58,831 nt of DNA from an uncultured Pelagibacteraceae bacterium (GCA_902538885.1 CACBGU010000007.1:1-58831), one strand, 5' to 3'. Shown: positions 30,336-39,858, counted from the stretch's first letter. The notes: generated from the letters alone by a model not told the origin. Program-made: numbers and translations.

Positions 30336-31400
30336 ATGACAAAAAAGGTTTTAATTTCCACAGGTGGATCTGGAGGTCATGTGATACCAGCAATTACAAT
30401 TTATAATCATATAAAGCATAAGCATGAAACCTTGATTACTACTGATATAAGAGGCCTTGCATATTTAGACAAGGATTATAAAGTATTTGTAATCAACACC
30501 CCAAAATTAAATAATTACTTTTTACTTCCTTTTTCATTTTTAAAAATACTTTTTCTCACTGTTAAATCTTTTTTTATTTTAAAAAAAAATAATATTTCAA
30601 TTTTAATTTCTACAGGTGGCTATATGTCTTTGCCAATATGTTTAGCAGCAAAAATATTGGGAATTAATATTTTTTTAATTGAACCAAATATGGTTCTTGG
30701 AAGAGCAAATAAATTTTTTTTAAATTTTTCAAGAAAATTAATATGTTATTCAAAGAATTTAATTAATTTACCATCTGGAATTAATCACAAATTAACTACT
30801 GTCAAACCTTTGATACGAAAAGAATATTACGAAACTAGTGTGTATCAAAAAACTGATAATCTATTCACAATTATAATTATAGGAGGTAGTCAGGGTGCAA
30901 AAATCTTTGATGAGCTTTTAAATAAATTTTTTGTGAGTATAGCAAAACAGGTTTCTATAAAAATTATTCATCAAACAAGTGAGAAAAATATTAATTTTTT
31001 AAAAAATTTTTATTCTCAAAATAATATTGAAAGTAGAGTTTTCAGTTTTGATCACAATCTTAATGAAGTTTTAAAACAGGGGGATTTATGCATAACGAGA
31101 GCAGGTGCATCAAGTTTAGCTGAACTATCTATTTTAAATATTCCATTTATAGCAATACCGCTTCCGTCATCAAAAGATAATCACCAGTATGAAAATGCAA
31201 AATATTATGAGGAACAGGATTGTTGTTGGATAATTGATCAAAAAAATTTTGACGACCAAAAATTTGAGAAATTTTTATTAGAATTGACAAATAAAAGCCA
31301 GGATTACATGACAAAAAAAAATAATTTACAGAAATTAAATTATCAAAATACATGGAATAATGTTAATCAAAAAATATTAAAAATTATTAATGAAAATTAA
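30336..31400 (+). CDS. murG: UDP-GlcNAc transferase MurG
   Basis: A 354-residue GT-B glycosyltransferase that adds GlcNAc to lipid I, giving lipid II, on the inner face of the membrane. The glycine-rich loops STGGSGGHVIPA and ISTGGYMSLP are in the N-terminal half. IIIGGSQGAKIFDELLNKF, ITRAGASSLAEL and IPLPSSKDNHQYENAKYYEE form the UDP-GlcNAc site in the C-terminal half. It starts 3 bases after ftsW and ends 11 bases inside murC. Confidence 0.95.
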   Translation: MTKKVLISTGGSGGHVIPAITIYNHIKHKHETLITTDIRGLAYLDKDYKVFVINTPKLNNYFLLPFSFLKILFLTVKSFFILKKNNISILISTGGYMSLPICLAAKILGINIFLIEPNMVLGRANKFFLNFSRKLICYSKNLINLPSGINHKLTTVKPLIRKEYYETSVYQKTDNLFTIIIIGGSQGAKIFDELLNKFFVSIAKQVSIKIIHQTSEKNINFLKNFYSQNNIESRVFSFDHNLNEVLKQGDLCITRAGASSLAELSILNIPFIAIPLPSSKDNHQYENAKYYEEQDCCWIIDQKNFDDQKFEKFLLELTNKSQDYMTKKNNLQKLNYQNTWNNVNQKILKIINEN

Positions 31401-32787
31401 ATTAGCAAAAACAGAACTTATACATTTTGTAGGAATAGGTGGAATAGGTATGAGTGGCTTAGCACTTATTATGAAAGGTAAAGGTTTTAAAGTTCAAGGC
31501 AGCGATATTGCAAATAATAAAAATATTGAAAGATTAAGAAAAGAAAAAATAAAAGTTCTCATTGGACATAAGAAACAAAATATAGAAAAGGGGACTATCC
31601 TAGTTGTGTCTTCTGCTATTAAAAAAAATAATCCAGAGCTTCTTGCGGCCAAAAAAAAACAATTACCTATATACAAAAGAGGGGAAATGTTAGCCAACAT
31701 TGTCTCTTTAACAAAAAATATTGTTGTAGTTGGGTCACACGGTAAAACTACAACAACATCATTGATAGCTTCTATATTTCAAGAGACAAAAATTGATCCC
31801 ACAATCATCAATGGTGGAGTAATAAATTCGATTAATAATTCGGCAAAGCTTGGAAAAAGTGATTGGTCTATATTAGAAGCAGATGAGTCTGATGGAAGTT
31901 TTGTTTACATACCTCCAACATACTCAATCATCACTAACATAGATCGAGAGCATATGGATTATTATGGCACTATGGATAAATTAAATAAATATTTTGAAAA
32001 TTTTGTTAATAAAGTCCCCTCATTTGGAAAATCATTTATTTGTTTAGATGATAAAAATAATAGAAATTTAATTAAAAATATTAAAAATAAAAACTTCTAT
32101 ACATATGGTTTGGATAAAAAATCAAATTTTTGTATAAAAAATATAAAACAATTAAAAGAATTCTCTGAGTTTGATTTAAATATAAAATTACCTAATAAAA
32201 AAAACCAAATAATTAAAAAATTCAAAATTCCATTATTGGGAAATCATAATATTAAAAATTCTGTAGCTGCAGCAGCTTTAGCGTTAACTGTAGGACTGCC
32301 AATAAATAATATTAAAAAAGGACTAAAAAATTTTAAGGGTGTTCAAAGAAGATTTAATAAAATTTTCAATTTTAATAATGTAGATTTTTACGATGATTAT
32401 GCTCATCATCCCACAGAAATCAAAGAAGTGCTGTATGGTGTAAAAAATGTTTATAAAGATTATGAAAAGATATGTATTTTTCAACCACACAGAATATCAA
32501 GATTAAAAGATTTAAAAAAAGAATTTACTTTTGCTTTTAAAAATGCAGACAAAGTTATCTTGTTTCCAATTTATACTGCTGGAGAAAAATTAAAGCTTGG
32601 ATTTAGCTACCTTAATTTTGCAAAAGAAGTGATTAAAAATTCAAGAGTTCAGCTATTTATAGTAAATGATAGATTTCAATTAGCAAAATTTATTAAAGCA
32701 AACATATACGGAAAAAAAATTGTTATAGGAATGGGCGCGGGGACTATTTCGAGTTGGATGCGAGAATTACCTAGATTGTTATCATGA
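31390..32787 (+). CDS. murC: UDP-N-acetylmuramate--L-alanine ligase MurC
   Basis: A 465-residue Mur ligase that adds the first amino acid, L-alanine, to UDP-MurNAc. Motifs in order are HFVGIGGIGMSGLA (UDP-sugar binding), VVGSHGKTTTTSL (ATP loop), ILEADESDGSF, TNIDREHMDYY, VDFYDDYAHHPTEIK and FQPHRISRLKDL. These are MurC-specific (GSHGKTT rather than GTNGKST). It overlaps murG by 11 bases and murB by 4. Confidence 0.96.
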   Translation: MKIKLAKTELIHFVGIGGIGMSGLALIMKGKGFKVQGSDIANNKNIERLRKEKIKVLIGHKKQNIEKGTILVVSSAIKKNNPELLAAKKKQLPIYKRGEMLANIVSLTKNIVVVGSHGKTTTTSLIASIFQETKIDPTIINGGVINSINNSAKLGKSDWSILEADESDGSFVYIPPTYSIITNIDREHMDYYGTMDKLNKYFENFVNKVPSFGKSFICLDDKNNRNLIKNIKNKNFYTYGLDKKSNFCIKNIKQLKEFSEFDLNIKLPNKKNQIIKKFKIPLLGNHNIKNSVAAAALALTVGLPINNIKKGLKNFKGVQRRFNKIFNFNNVDFYDDYAHHPTEIKEVLYGVKNVYKDYEKICIFQPHRISRLKDLKKEFTFAFKNADKVILFPIYTAGEKLKLGFSYLNFAKEVIKNSRVQLFIVNDRFQLAKFIKANIYGKKIVIGMGAGTISSWMRELPRLLS

Positions 32788-33689
32788 AAATTGATTTAAA
32801 AAAGCTGATTCCAGAATTTAATAATAATTTAAAGTTAGATTACGATCTAAAAAAAAAAAATTGGTTTAATATAGGAGGCAAAACTAAAGCTTTTTATAAA
32901 GCAGGTGATTTAAAAGAATTAATTAGGTTTCTAAAAAAAATTCAAGATAAAGAAAAAATATTTATATTAGGAGCTGGTTCTAATACACTTATATCTGATA
33001 ACAAATTTGATGGAGTTGTAATAAAACTTACTCAAAATTTTAATAATATTTCTTTACATTCTGAAGAAATCATAGTCGCTGGTAGTGCCGTTACAGATAA
33101 GTCTTTATCTGAATTTGCAATGGAAAATAGTTTAGGTGGTTTTGAGTTTCTCTCTTGTATACCAGGCACAATAGGTGGTGGAATTAAAATGAATGCAGGT
33201 TGTTTTCAAAGGGAGTTCAAAGATATTCTTATTTCTATTCAAGCAGTAAATAAAATAGGTCAAGTAATTACTATACCTGCAAAAGATATTAATTTTAAAT
33301 ATAGAGACAGTGGATTATCTGAAGATCTCATTTTTTTAAGTGCATCATTTAAAGGTTTTAAGAAAGATAAAAATATAATAGAGAATGAGATAATGCTACT
33401 TAAAGAAAAAAAAGAGCAAGCACAACCAACAAAAATTAAGACAAGTGGTAGTACATTTAAAAATCCTATAGATCAATCTAATAAAAAAGTTTGGCAATTG
33501 ATTAAAGAGTCTGTACCATTAGAAAAATCATTTGGAGATGCATCAATTTCTCAAAAACACTGTAATTTTTTTGTAAATAAAGGTAATGCCAAGTTTGAGG
33601 ACATGAAAAAATTGATAAATTTTGTGTCTGAAAGTGTATTTAAGAAAACAGGAGTTAAACTAGAAACAGAAATTAAAATTTTAGAATAA
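32784..33689 (+). CDS. murB: UDP-N-acetylenolpyruvoylglucosamine reductase MurB
   Basis: A 301-residue FAD enzyme that reduces enolpyruvyl-UDP-GlcNAc to UDP-MurNAc with NADPH. NWFNIGGKTKAFYKAG and the FAD-binding ILGAGSNTLISD are at the N-terminus. FLSCIPGTIGGGIKMNAGC and the short type II end (TSGSTFKNP; SQKHCNFFVNKGNA) follow. The lack of the extra type I loop and the SQKHCNF serine region are as in alphaproteobacterial and Gram-positive MurB. It overlaps murC by 4 bases; ddl follows after one base. Confidence 0.95.
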   Translation: MKIDLKKLIPEFNNNLKLDYDLKKKNWFNIGGKTKAFYKAGDLKELIRFLKKIQDKEKIFILGAGSNTLISDNKFDGVVIKLTQNFNNISLHSEEIIVAGSAVTDKSLSEFAMENSLGGFEFLSCIPGTIGGGIKMNAGCFQREFKDILISIQAVNKIGQVITIPAKDINFKYRDSGLSEDLIFLSASFKGFKKDKNIIENEIMLLKEKKEQAQPTKIKTSGSTFKNPIDQSNKKVWQLIKESVPLEKSFGDASISQKHCNFFVNKGNAKFEDMKKLINFVSESVFKKTGVKLETEIKILE

Positions 33690-33690
33690 A

Positions 33691-34605
33691 TTGAAAAAAA
33701 AAATACTCATACTATCTGGAGGTATCTCTAAAGAAAGGTTAATTAGTCTTGATACTGGGCAACAGGTTGCCAAAGAATTAAAAAAAAATGGTTATAAAGT
33801 AAAAATAACTGAACCTGATAATAATTTAGAAAAAAATATAAAAAATTTTAAACCAAATGTTATTTTTAATGCGCTACATGGTCAATTTGGTGAAGATGGA
33901 TATATTCAAAGTATATTAGAGAGATTTAAAATTCCATACACTCATTCTGGAGTAATTGCATCATCTTTAGCTATGGATAAGGAAATTTCTAAAAAAATAT
34001 TTATTAAAAATAAAATAAATACACCAAAATTTTTTACATATTCTTACGATGTTAAAAATGAAGATTTAATAAAAAAAATAAAAATAAAATTAAGATTTCC
34101 AGTAGTAGTAAAGCCTTTAAATGAGGGTTCTAGTGTTAACGTATATATTTGTAATGAAAAAAATATAATTAAAATTCTTAATTCAATAAAACAATATAAA
34201 AAAGTTATGATTGAAGAATTTATTAGTGGAAGGGAAATACAAGTTGCAATAATGGGGAATAAAAAACTAGGAGCAATAGAACTAAAACCAAAAAGAAAAT
34301 TTTATGATTATCAAGCAAAATATAATTCCAGTGCGAAAACTGAGCATATAATTCCAGTTGATTTACCCAAAGGTCAAATGGATATAGTTATGAATATGGC
34401 ATATAAAGCTCATAAGGTAATTGGCTGTATGGGTGTAACAAGATCTGATTTTAAATTTTTCAATAATAAGTTTTATCTTTTAGAAATAAACACTCAACCA
34501 GGTATGACTAAACTTTCACTTGTACCTGAAATTGCAGCATATAGAGGTATTAGTTTTTTAGAGTTAATCGAGTGGATAATGCAAGATGCAGCAAAGAAAA
34601 AGTAA
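33691..34605 (+). CDS. ddl: D-alanine--D-alanine ligase
   Basis: A 304-residue ATP-grasp ligase that makes the D-Ala-D-Ala used by MurF. The N-terminus KKKILILSGGISKERLISL holds the family's first loop with its serine and glutamate. FNALHGQFGEDGYIQ, PVVVKPLNEGSSVNV, MIEEFISGREIQVAI, YDYQAKY and LLEINTQPGMTKLSLVPE follow. The final asparagine-containing motif is the magnesium and substrate site. The start is TTG at 33691, one base after the murB stop. The end overlaps ftsQ by 20 bases. Confidence 0.95.
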   Translation: MKKKILILSGGISKERLISLDTGQQVAKELKKNGYKVKITEPDNNLEKNIKNFKPNVIFNALHGQFGEDGYIQSILERFKIPYTHSGVIASSLAMDKEISKKIFIKNKINTPKFFTYSYDVKNEDLIKKIKIKLRFPVVVKPLNEGSSVNVYICNEKNIIKILNSIKQYKKVMIEEFISGREIQVAIMGNKKLGAIELKPKRKFYDYQAKYNSSAKTEHIIPVDLPKGQMDIVMNMAYKAHKVIGCMGVTRSDFKFFNNKFYLLEINTQPGMTKLSLVPEIAAYRGISFLELIEWIMQDAAKKK

Positions 34606-35257
34606 AAAGTTATTAATTTATTTTTTTTTGTTAATAATAATAAGTTCGACTAATAATATTTCATTAAAAAATTTAGAATTTCAAAAAGTTAGAAATATTG
34701 AAGTTTCAGGACTAGGTGAAATTGAAAATAAACTCATAATTGATCAAATAAAAAATCTTAATTTAGGTAATATTTTTTTTATTAATAAAACAAAAATCAA
34801 TAATATAATAAGTTCAAATCCATTAATTGAAAAATATCAAATTTTTAAAAGTTATCCATCTGATATAAAAATTATGATTAAACAAACAAATTTTATTGCT
34901 AAAATAAATCACAATAACGAAACATTTGTAATTGGTTCAAATGGCAAATTAATACCTAATAATTTCCAAACATTTGATTTGCCCTATATTTTTGGCAAAC
35001 CAGAGATTAAAGAATTTTTAAAATTTAAACAAATTGTAGATAAATCTAAATTTTCATTTGATGAAATTGACAGTTTATATTTTTTTCCATCTAAAAGATG
35101 GGACATTAAACTAAAAAATAATATTTTATTAAAATTATCTTATAATTTAACTATGACCTCTTTAGATTATGCTTATGAATTTTTAGAGCAATATGATGAA
35201 AAAAATTTTAATGTAATTGACTTAAGAATTGAAAATCAAATTATTTTAAATGAATAA
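34586..35257 (+). CDS. ftsQ: Cell division protein FtsQ
   Basis: A 223-residue bitopic membrane protein. A very short basic tail (MQQRKSKK) and one span (LLIYFFLLIIISS) are followed by a POTRA domain (FQKVRNIEVSGLGEIENKLI). The beta domain ends in FNVIDLRIENQIIL, the equivalent of the usual VDLR closing motif. FtsQ scaffolds FtsL-FtsB at the division site. It is shorter than most family members, mainly because the cytoplasmic tail is minimal. The ATG lies 20 bases inside ddl, and the end overlaps the next gene by 8 bases. Confidence 0.88.
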   Translation: MQQRKSKKLLIYFFLLIIISSTNNISLKNLEFQKVRNIEVSGLGEIENKLIIDQIKNLNLGNIFFINKTKINNIISSNPLIEKYQIFKSYPSDIKIMIKQTNFIAKINHNNETFVIGSNGKLIPNNFQTFDLPYIFGKPEIKEFLKFKQIVDKSKFSFDEIDSLYFFPSKRWDIKLKNNILLKLSYNLTMTSLDYAYEFLEQYDEKNFNVIDLRIENQIILNE

Positions 35258-35948
35258 AGAACAAGATTTAGAAAATTATTTAAGCGTTTCACCAAATAAA
35301 CTTGGAATATATTTATTTGATACAAAGAATTTAAATAACTTATACAAGAAAGAATTAATTATAAGTGAAAATAATAATCTCAATAGCGGTATTATAAAAA
35401 AATTTCTCGATGATAATATTTTCAAAATCGAAAAATTGAGTGGAAAATTTGTAGAAAACATTTTTCTTATTTTGGAAGATAGAAAAATTTTTATTTTAGA
35501 TTTAGGAATTAAAAAAAAAAATTATAATATTTTTATTACAAAAGAATATATTGAAAATTCACTAATTGAAGCAAAAGATTTATTTAGAGAAAATTACCCA
35601 AATCAAAATATTATGCACATGGTAATTAACAAATATTTAATTAATAATATGAGTTATGCATCTTTTGAAGAAAATTTAAAAAGTAATTCTTTTGCTTTAG
35701 AGATTAAATTTCATTCTATTTCAAATATAATTATTAATGATTTGAATAAGCTCTTAGAAAATTATCAAATAAAAATTATAAAATATCTTGATGGAGTTTA
35801 TATAAAAAATTTATTTGATGAGAATAAAGAGTTATCTTTTATGTCCCATAAAATAATAAACGGGCATAATGAAAATGAGGTTTCATTTTTAAAAAAAAAC
35901 CCGAAAAAATTAGGTTTTTTTGAAAAATTTTTTCAACTATTTAGTTAA
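35250..35948 (+). CDS. Truncated FtsA-like protein (degenerate 1A, 1C/SHS2 domain, membrane-targeting helix)
   Basis: A 232-residue protein in the exact slot of ftsA (after ftsQ, before lpxC). Residues 96-175 (ITKEYIENSLIEAKDLF, then IMHMVINKYLINN and LEIKFHSISNIIINDLNKLL) follow the FtsA 1C/SHS2 pattern by eye. Residues 17-90 look like a worn 1A half in which the phosphate loop DIGTxK has become YLFDTKN. Residues 177-213 resemble only the first strands of 2A, with the second phosphate loop lost. All of 2B and most of 2A are missing. The last 14 residues, KKLGFFEKFFQLFS, form an amphipathic helix like the FtsA membrane anchor. It is an intact frame with coupled overlaps, so not an obvious pseudogene. 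The FtsA assignment is inference. Confidence 0.65.
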   Translation: MNKEQDLENYLSVSPNKLGIYLFDTKNLNNLYKKELIISENNNLNSGIIKKFLDDNIFKIEKLSGKFVENIFLILEDRKIFILDLGIKKKNYNIFITKEYIENSLIEAKDLFRENYPNQNIMHMVINKYLINNMSYASFEENLKSNSFALEIKFHSISNIIINDLNKLLENYQIKIIKYLDGVYIKNLFDENKELSFMSHKIINGHNENEVSFLKKNPKKLGFFEKFFQLFS

Positions 35949-36005
35949 AATTGTTTTTTACCGTAACAATAATTGTTTTCATTTTTTTTAGAATACAAAT
36001 TAAAA

Positions 36006-36932
36006 ATGAGAATGTCTTACTTAACCCAAAAAACAATCAAAAAATCTGTTACTTTTAAAGGTGTTGCGTTACATAGTGGACTTAATGTTAGTTTAACAAT
36101 TAAACCAGCTGATCCAGATTTTGGTATTGTCTTCAAAAGGATAGACTTAACTGCAAATAATTTAGTTTATCCAAATTTTGGTAATGTTTCAAACACCTCT
36201 TTAAATACAACAATTGAAAATGAATTTGGTGCAAGTGTTTCCACAATAGAACATTTGATGGGGGCATTATTTAGTTTAGGAATAGATAATGCGCTAATTG
36301 AAATTGATAAATCAGAAGTACCAATTTTAGATGGATCAGCAAAAGAATTTATTGAAAAAATAAAACATATAGGACTACAATCAAGTGACTCGCCCATTAA
36401 GATTATTAAGATAAATAAAGAAGTTCATTATTCGGATGGTAAAAGATTTATATCTGCAAAACCATCAACTTTAAGTTTAGATATAGATTTTGAGTTAAAA
36501 TATAAAAATAAAATTATTGGCAATCAAAGAAATAAAGTTAAAGTATATGAAGATAACTTAACTGATATATTAAATTCTAGAACTTATTGTCTATACGAAG
36601 ATATAGAAATTATTAAGAAAAAAGGGCTGGCAAAAGGTGGTAGTTTAGAAAATGCAATAGTTATAAAAGGAAATAAAATCTTAAACAACGAAGGATTAAG
36701 AAATAACAAGGAATTTGTTAATCACAAAATATTGGACTGCATAGGAGATCTTTATACGTCTGGATATAGAATAGTTGCCAGTATAAAATGTTCACAAGGT
36801 GGTCATTATTTAACAAATAAATTATTACGAAAAATATTTGAAAATAAAGATAATTTTTCAATTCTAGAAATAAAGGAAAAAAATCTACCACATACTCTCA
36901 TTAATAGAAATTTTTTAAGAGAGATCGCATAA
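36006..36932 (+). CDS. lpxC: UDP-3-O-acyl-N-acetylglucosamine deacetylase LpxC
   Basis: A 308-residue zinc deacetylase, the committed step of lipid A synthesis, so the outer membrane carries lipopolysaccharide. SVTFKGVALHSGLNVSLTIKP opens the protein. The zinc ligands lie in STIEHLMGAL (His) and HKILDCIGDLY (His and Asp). IPILDGSA-like VPILDGSAKEF and the late GGHYLTNKLLRKI are also typical. The start is ATG 36006 or 36012; upstream codons to 35973 are unlike the family. A 57-base gap separates it from the FtsA-like gene. Confidence 0.96.
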   Translation: MRMSYLTQKTIKKSVTFKGVALHSGLNVSLTIKPADPDFGIVFKRIDLTANNLVYPNFGNVSNTSLNTTIENEFGASVSTIEHLMGALFSLGIDNALIEIDKSEVPILDGSAKEFIEKIKHIGLQSSDSPIKIIKINKEVHYSDGKRFISAKPSTLSLDIDFELKYKNKIIGNQRNKVKVYEDNLTDILNSRTYCLYEDIEIIKKKGLAKGGSLENAIVIKGNKILNNEGLRNNKEFVNHKILDCIGDLYTSGYRIVASIKCSQGGHYLTNKLLRKIFENKDNFSILEIKEKNLPHTLINRNFLREIA

Positions 36933-36980
36933 AAATAAAGATAACTTTTAAAATTGATTTTTAGTAAGTATAAATTCAGT

Positions 36981-37826
36981 ATGAGAATTGTTAATATATT
37001 TTTTATAATTATTTTAATTATATTCAACATTTCATGCTCCAAAGATCAACCCAAAGTTTCTGTAATAAATGAAAAAAGTATCAATCTTCAAGTATTAGAA
37101 GCTTATGAAGAGGGGCTTAGTGCTCTTAATGGTGGCGACGTACTTTATGCAGCTCAAAAATTTAATGAAGCTGAAATTTTGTTTCCACAATCTAAATGGG
37201 CCCCAAAATCTGCCTTGATGGCTGCTTATTCATATTATATTCAAGATTATTATGGTGATTCTATCGCTGAACTAAATAGGTTTATTAAAATTTATAAAAA
37301 ACATGAAAATTTAGATTATGCATATTATTTATTAGCTATCTGTTATTTTGAACAAATAGTTGATGAAAAAAAAGATCTTCAATCTATTGTAAATTCAAAA
37401 CAAATATTTGAAATTATAGTTAGAGATTTTCCAAATACAGAATATTCAACTGATGCAAAATTTAAATTAGATTTAATTAACGATATATTGGCGTCGAAAG
37501 AAATGTATGTAGGGAGGTACTATTTAGATAAAAAAAAATGGATTGCAGCTATTAATAGATTTAGAACAGTTGTAGATAACTTTGAAACAACCATCTACAC
37601 TGAAGAAGCGTTATATAGATTAGTAGAAATTTATTACATTATTGGATTAAAAGATGAGTCTAAAAAATATGCGAAATTATTAGGATATAATTATAAATCA
37701 TCGACTTGGTATGAAAAATCTTATTCTTTGTTTGATAAAAAATACTCAGAAAATAAAAATAAATCGATTAAAAGTAGAAAAAAAAGTAATATCATAACTA
37801 AAAAATTTAAGTCTCTTTTTGATTGA
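36981..37826 (+). CDS. bamD: Outer membrane assembly lipoprotein BamD (ComL)
   Basis: A 281-residue protein with an N-terminal signal (MRIVNIFFIIILIIFNISC) ending in a cysteine followed by SKD. It is a probable lipoprotein, although the residue three before the cysteine is Asn rather than Leu. Tetratricopeptide-like repeats follow (YEEGLSALNGGDVLYAAQKFNEAE; SALMAAYSYYIQDYYGDSIAEL). YYLLAICYFEQI and MYVGRYYLDKKKWIAAINRF are strong BamD signatures. BamD helps BamA insert beta-barrel proteins. Its place after lpxC is the usual alphaproteobacterial order. A lysine-rich C-terminal tail ends the protein. Confidence 0.92.
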   Translation: MRIVNIFFIIILIIFNISCSKDQPKVSVINEKSINLQVLEAYEEGLSALNGGDVLYAAQKFNEAEILFPQSKWAPKSALMAAYSYYIQDYYGDSIAELNRFIKIYKKHENLDYAYYLLAICYFEQIVDEKKDLQSIVNSKQIFEIIVRDFPNTEYSTDAKFKLDLINDILASKEMYVGRYYLDKKKWIAAINRFRTVVDNFETTIYTEEALYRLVEIYYIIGLKDESKKYAKLLGYNYKSSTWYEKSYSLFDKKYSENKNKSIKSRKKSNIITKKFKSLFD

Positions 37827-37827
37827 G

Positions 37828-39858
37828 ATGAAAAAAAAAGATATTCAAAAAAAATATAAGGATAAAATCAAATTAATCAAAACATATAATGCTAATTATT
37901 ATGACAAAAGTAACCCAATTGTTAATGATCAAGTTTACGACAATTTAAAAAAAGAAATATTAAAATTGGAAATTGATTACAATTTCTTAAAATCAGAAAA
38001 TTCACCTTCTAAAGTTGTTGGACACAAACCCTCTAAAAATTTTAAAAAATCATTTCACAAAGTACCCATGTTGTCTTTAGGAAATGCTTTTTCTGAGGAA
38101 GATTTAGTTAATTTTGAAAAAAAAATAAAAAACTTTTTATCTTTGAAAGAAAAAGATCAAATTTATTATAATGCAGAACCCAAAATTGATGGGATATCTG
38201 CTTCATTAACATATATAAAGGGAAAGTTTTTTAAGGGGCTTTCTAGAGGAGATGGAAAAGTCGGGGAAGATATCACAGATAATCTTGCAACTATAAGCGA
38301 TATTCCAAAAAATGTTTCAATTAAAGATTTTCCTGATGAGATAGACATTAGAGGGGAGGTATTTATTCAAAATAATGATTTTAAAAACATAAATGAAAAA
38401 TTTGCAAATCCTAGAAATGCAGCTTCTGGATCTCTAAGACAAAAAAATCCAAAAGATACACAAAAAATACCACTAAAGTTTATTGCATATACTTTTGGAT
38501 TTGAAAAAGGATTGTTAATAGAAAATCAGTCTGATTTTATAAAAAAATTGAGTGAATGGGGGTTTAAAACAAATCCCTTAAATAAATTAATTTCAGGAGT
38601 TAAAAATTTAATTGAATATTATAATGAAATTGAAAAAAAAAGAACAAGCCTAGATTTTGATATAGATGGAATTGTTTATAAAGTTAACGATTTTACTATG
38701 CAAAAAAGATTGGGAAATGTAGCTAATGCACCAAGATGGGCAATAGCTCATAAGTTTTCATCTAATAAAGCAATTTCTAAAATACTAGATATTGAAATCC
38801 AAGTTGGTAGAACTGGGGCATTAACTCCAGTAGCAAAAATTAAACCAATAAATATTGGTGGAGTTGTTGTCTCAAATGCAACACTACATAATGAAGACGA
38901 AATATACAGAAAAGATATTAGAGTTGGTGATACAGCTATTATAGAGAGAGCAGGTGATGTAATACCCCACATACTTTCGATAGATAAAAAAAAAAGATCA
39001 AAAGACAGTCAAAAATTTATATTTCCAAAAAAATGTCCTTCGTGTGGATCAAAAACTATCAAGGAATTTAATGTTTTAACAAAAAAAACTGATGCTGTTA
39101 GAAGATGTTCTAGCGAAGGTTATTATTGTGATAAAATTTCAATTGAAAAATTAAAGCATTTTGTTTCAAAAGAAGCATTTAATATAGAAGGTTTTGGAAA
39201 AAAAATAGTCGAATTTTTTTGGAATTTAAAATTTATAAAATTTCCTCAAGATATATTTCAATTAGACTATGAAAAAATTGAAAAACTCGAAGGGTGGGGA
39301 AAACTTTCTGTGGAAAATTTAAAGTATTCTATAAATCAAAAAAAAAATATATCTTTAGAAAGATTTATATATTCTTTGGGTATTAGACATATAGGATTAG
39401 AAAATGCAAAATTACTATCTAAATATTTTGTTTCTTTTTTTAAATTTAAAAACTTATCTAAAACAAATAAGTATGAAGATTTGTTAAACATCGATGGGAT
39501 TGGTGAAACACAAGTAAACTCAATTAAAGGATTTTTTAGTAATGAAATAAATTTAAAAGTTCTGAGTGAATTAGAGAAAGTTTTAATAGTAAAAAATGCT
39601 TCACGTATAAAAATTAATGGTCTTCTTAAGAATAAATCATTTTTAGTAACTGGAAAATTAACTGGTATTAGTAGAGCAGAAGTAAAATCATTAATTGAGG
39701 AAAATTCAGGCACAACAGTAAGTTCAGTTTCAAAAAAATTAAATTATTTAATTGTAGGTGAAAAACCAACAAAGAAAAAAATAGATAATGCTAAGCAATT
39801 AAAAATAAAAATTATAGATCAAGTTGAATTTTTAAAAATGTTAAATAAAGGTAGCTAG
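37828..39858 (+). CDS. ligA: NAD-dependent DNA ligase LigA
   Basis: A 676-residue ligase that seals nicks in replication and repair using NAD. Domain Ia is followed by the adenylation domain with catalytic Lys119 (EPKIDGISASL), RGDGKVGEDIT and DIDGIVYKVN. The OB domain contains VGRTGALTPVA, and the zinc finger has four cysteines (CPSCGS and CSSEGYYC). Helix-hairpin-helix repeats (IEGFGKK; IDGIGETQ) and a C-terminal BRCT domain (FLVTGKLTGISRAEVKSLIE) close it. The ATG at 37828 follows directly on the bamD stop. recN, often between bamD and ligA in relatives, is missing here. Confidence 0.97.
   Translation: MKKKDIQKKYKDKIKLIKTYNANYYDKSNPIVNDQVYDNLKKEILKLEIDYNFLKSENSPSKVVGHKPSKNFKKSFHKVPMLSLGNAFSEEDLVNFEKKIKNFLSLKEKDQIYYNAEPKIDGISASLTYIKGKFFKGLSRGDGKVGEDITDNLATISDIPKNVSIKDFPDEIDIRGEVFIQNNDFKNINEKFANPRNAASGSLRQKNPKDTQKIPLKFIAYTFGFEKGLLIENQSDFIKKLSEWGFKTNPLNKLISGVKNLIEYYNEIEKKRTSLDFDIDGIVYKVNDFTMQKRLGNVANAPRWAIAHKFSSNKAISKILDIEIQVGRTGALTPVAKIKPINIGGVVVSNATLHNEDEIYRKDIRVGDTAIIERAGDVIPHILSIDKKKRSKDSQKFIFPKKCPSCGSKTIKEFNVLTKKTDAVRRCSSEGYYCDKISIEKLKHFVSKEAFNIEGFGKKIVEFFWNLKFIKFPQDIFQLDYEKIEKLEGWGKLSVENLKYSINQKKNISLERFIYSLGIRHIGLENAKLLSKYFVSFFKFKNLSKTNKYEDLLNIDGIGETQVNSIKGFFSNEINLKVLSELEKVLIVKNASRIKINGLLKNKSFLVTGKLTGISRAEVKSLIEENSGTTVSSVSKKLNYLIVGEKPTKKKIDNAKQLKIKIIDQVEFLKMLNKGS

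Noticed and set aside
35250..36005. FtsA-like gene read as a frameshifted pseudogene of full-length ftsA
   Set aside because: The frame is intact and overlaps ftsQ. It ends in a plausible membrane helix, and only 57 non-coding bases remain before lpxC, with no trace of 2A/2B in any frame.
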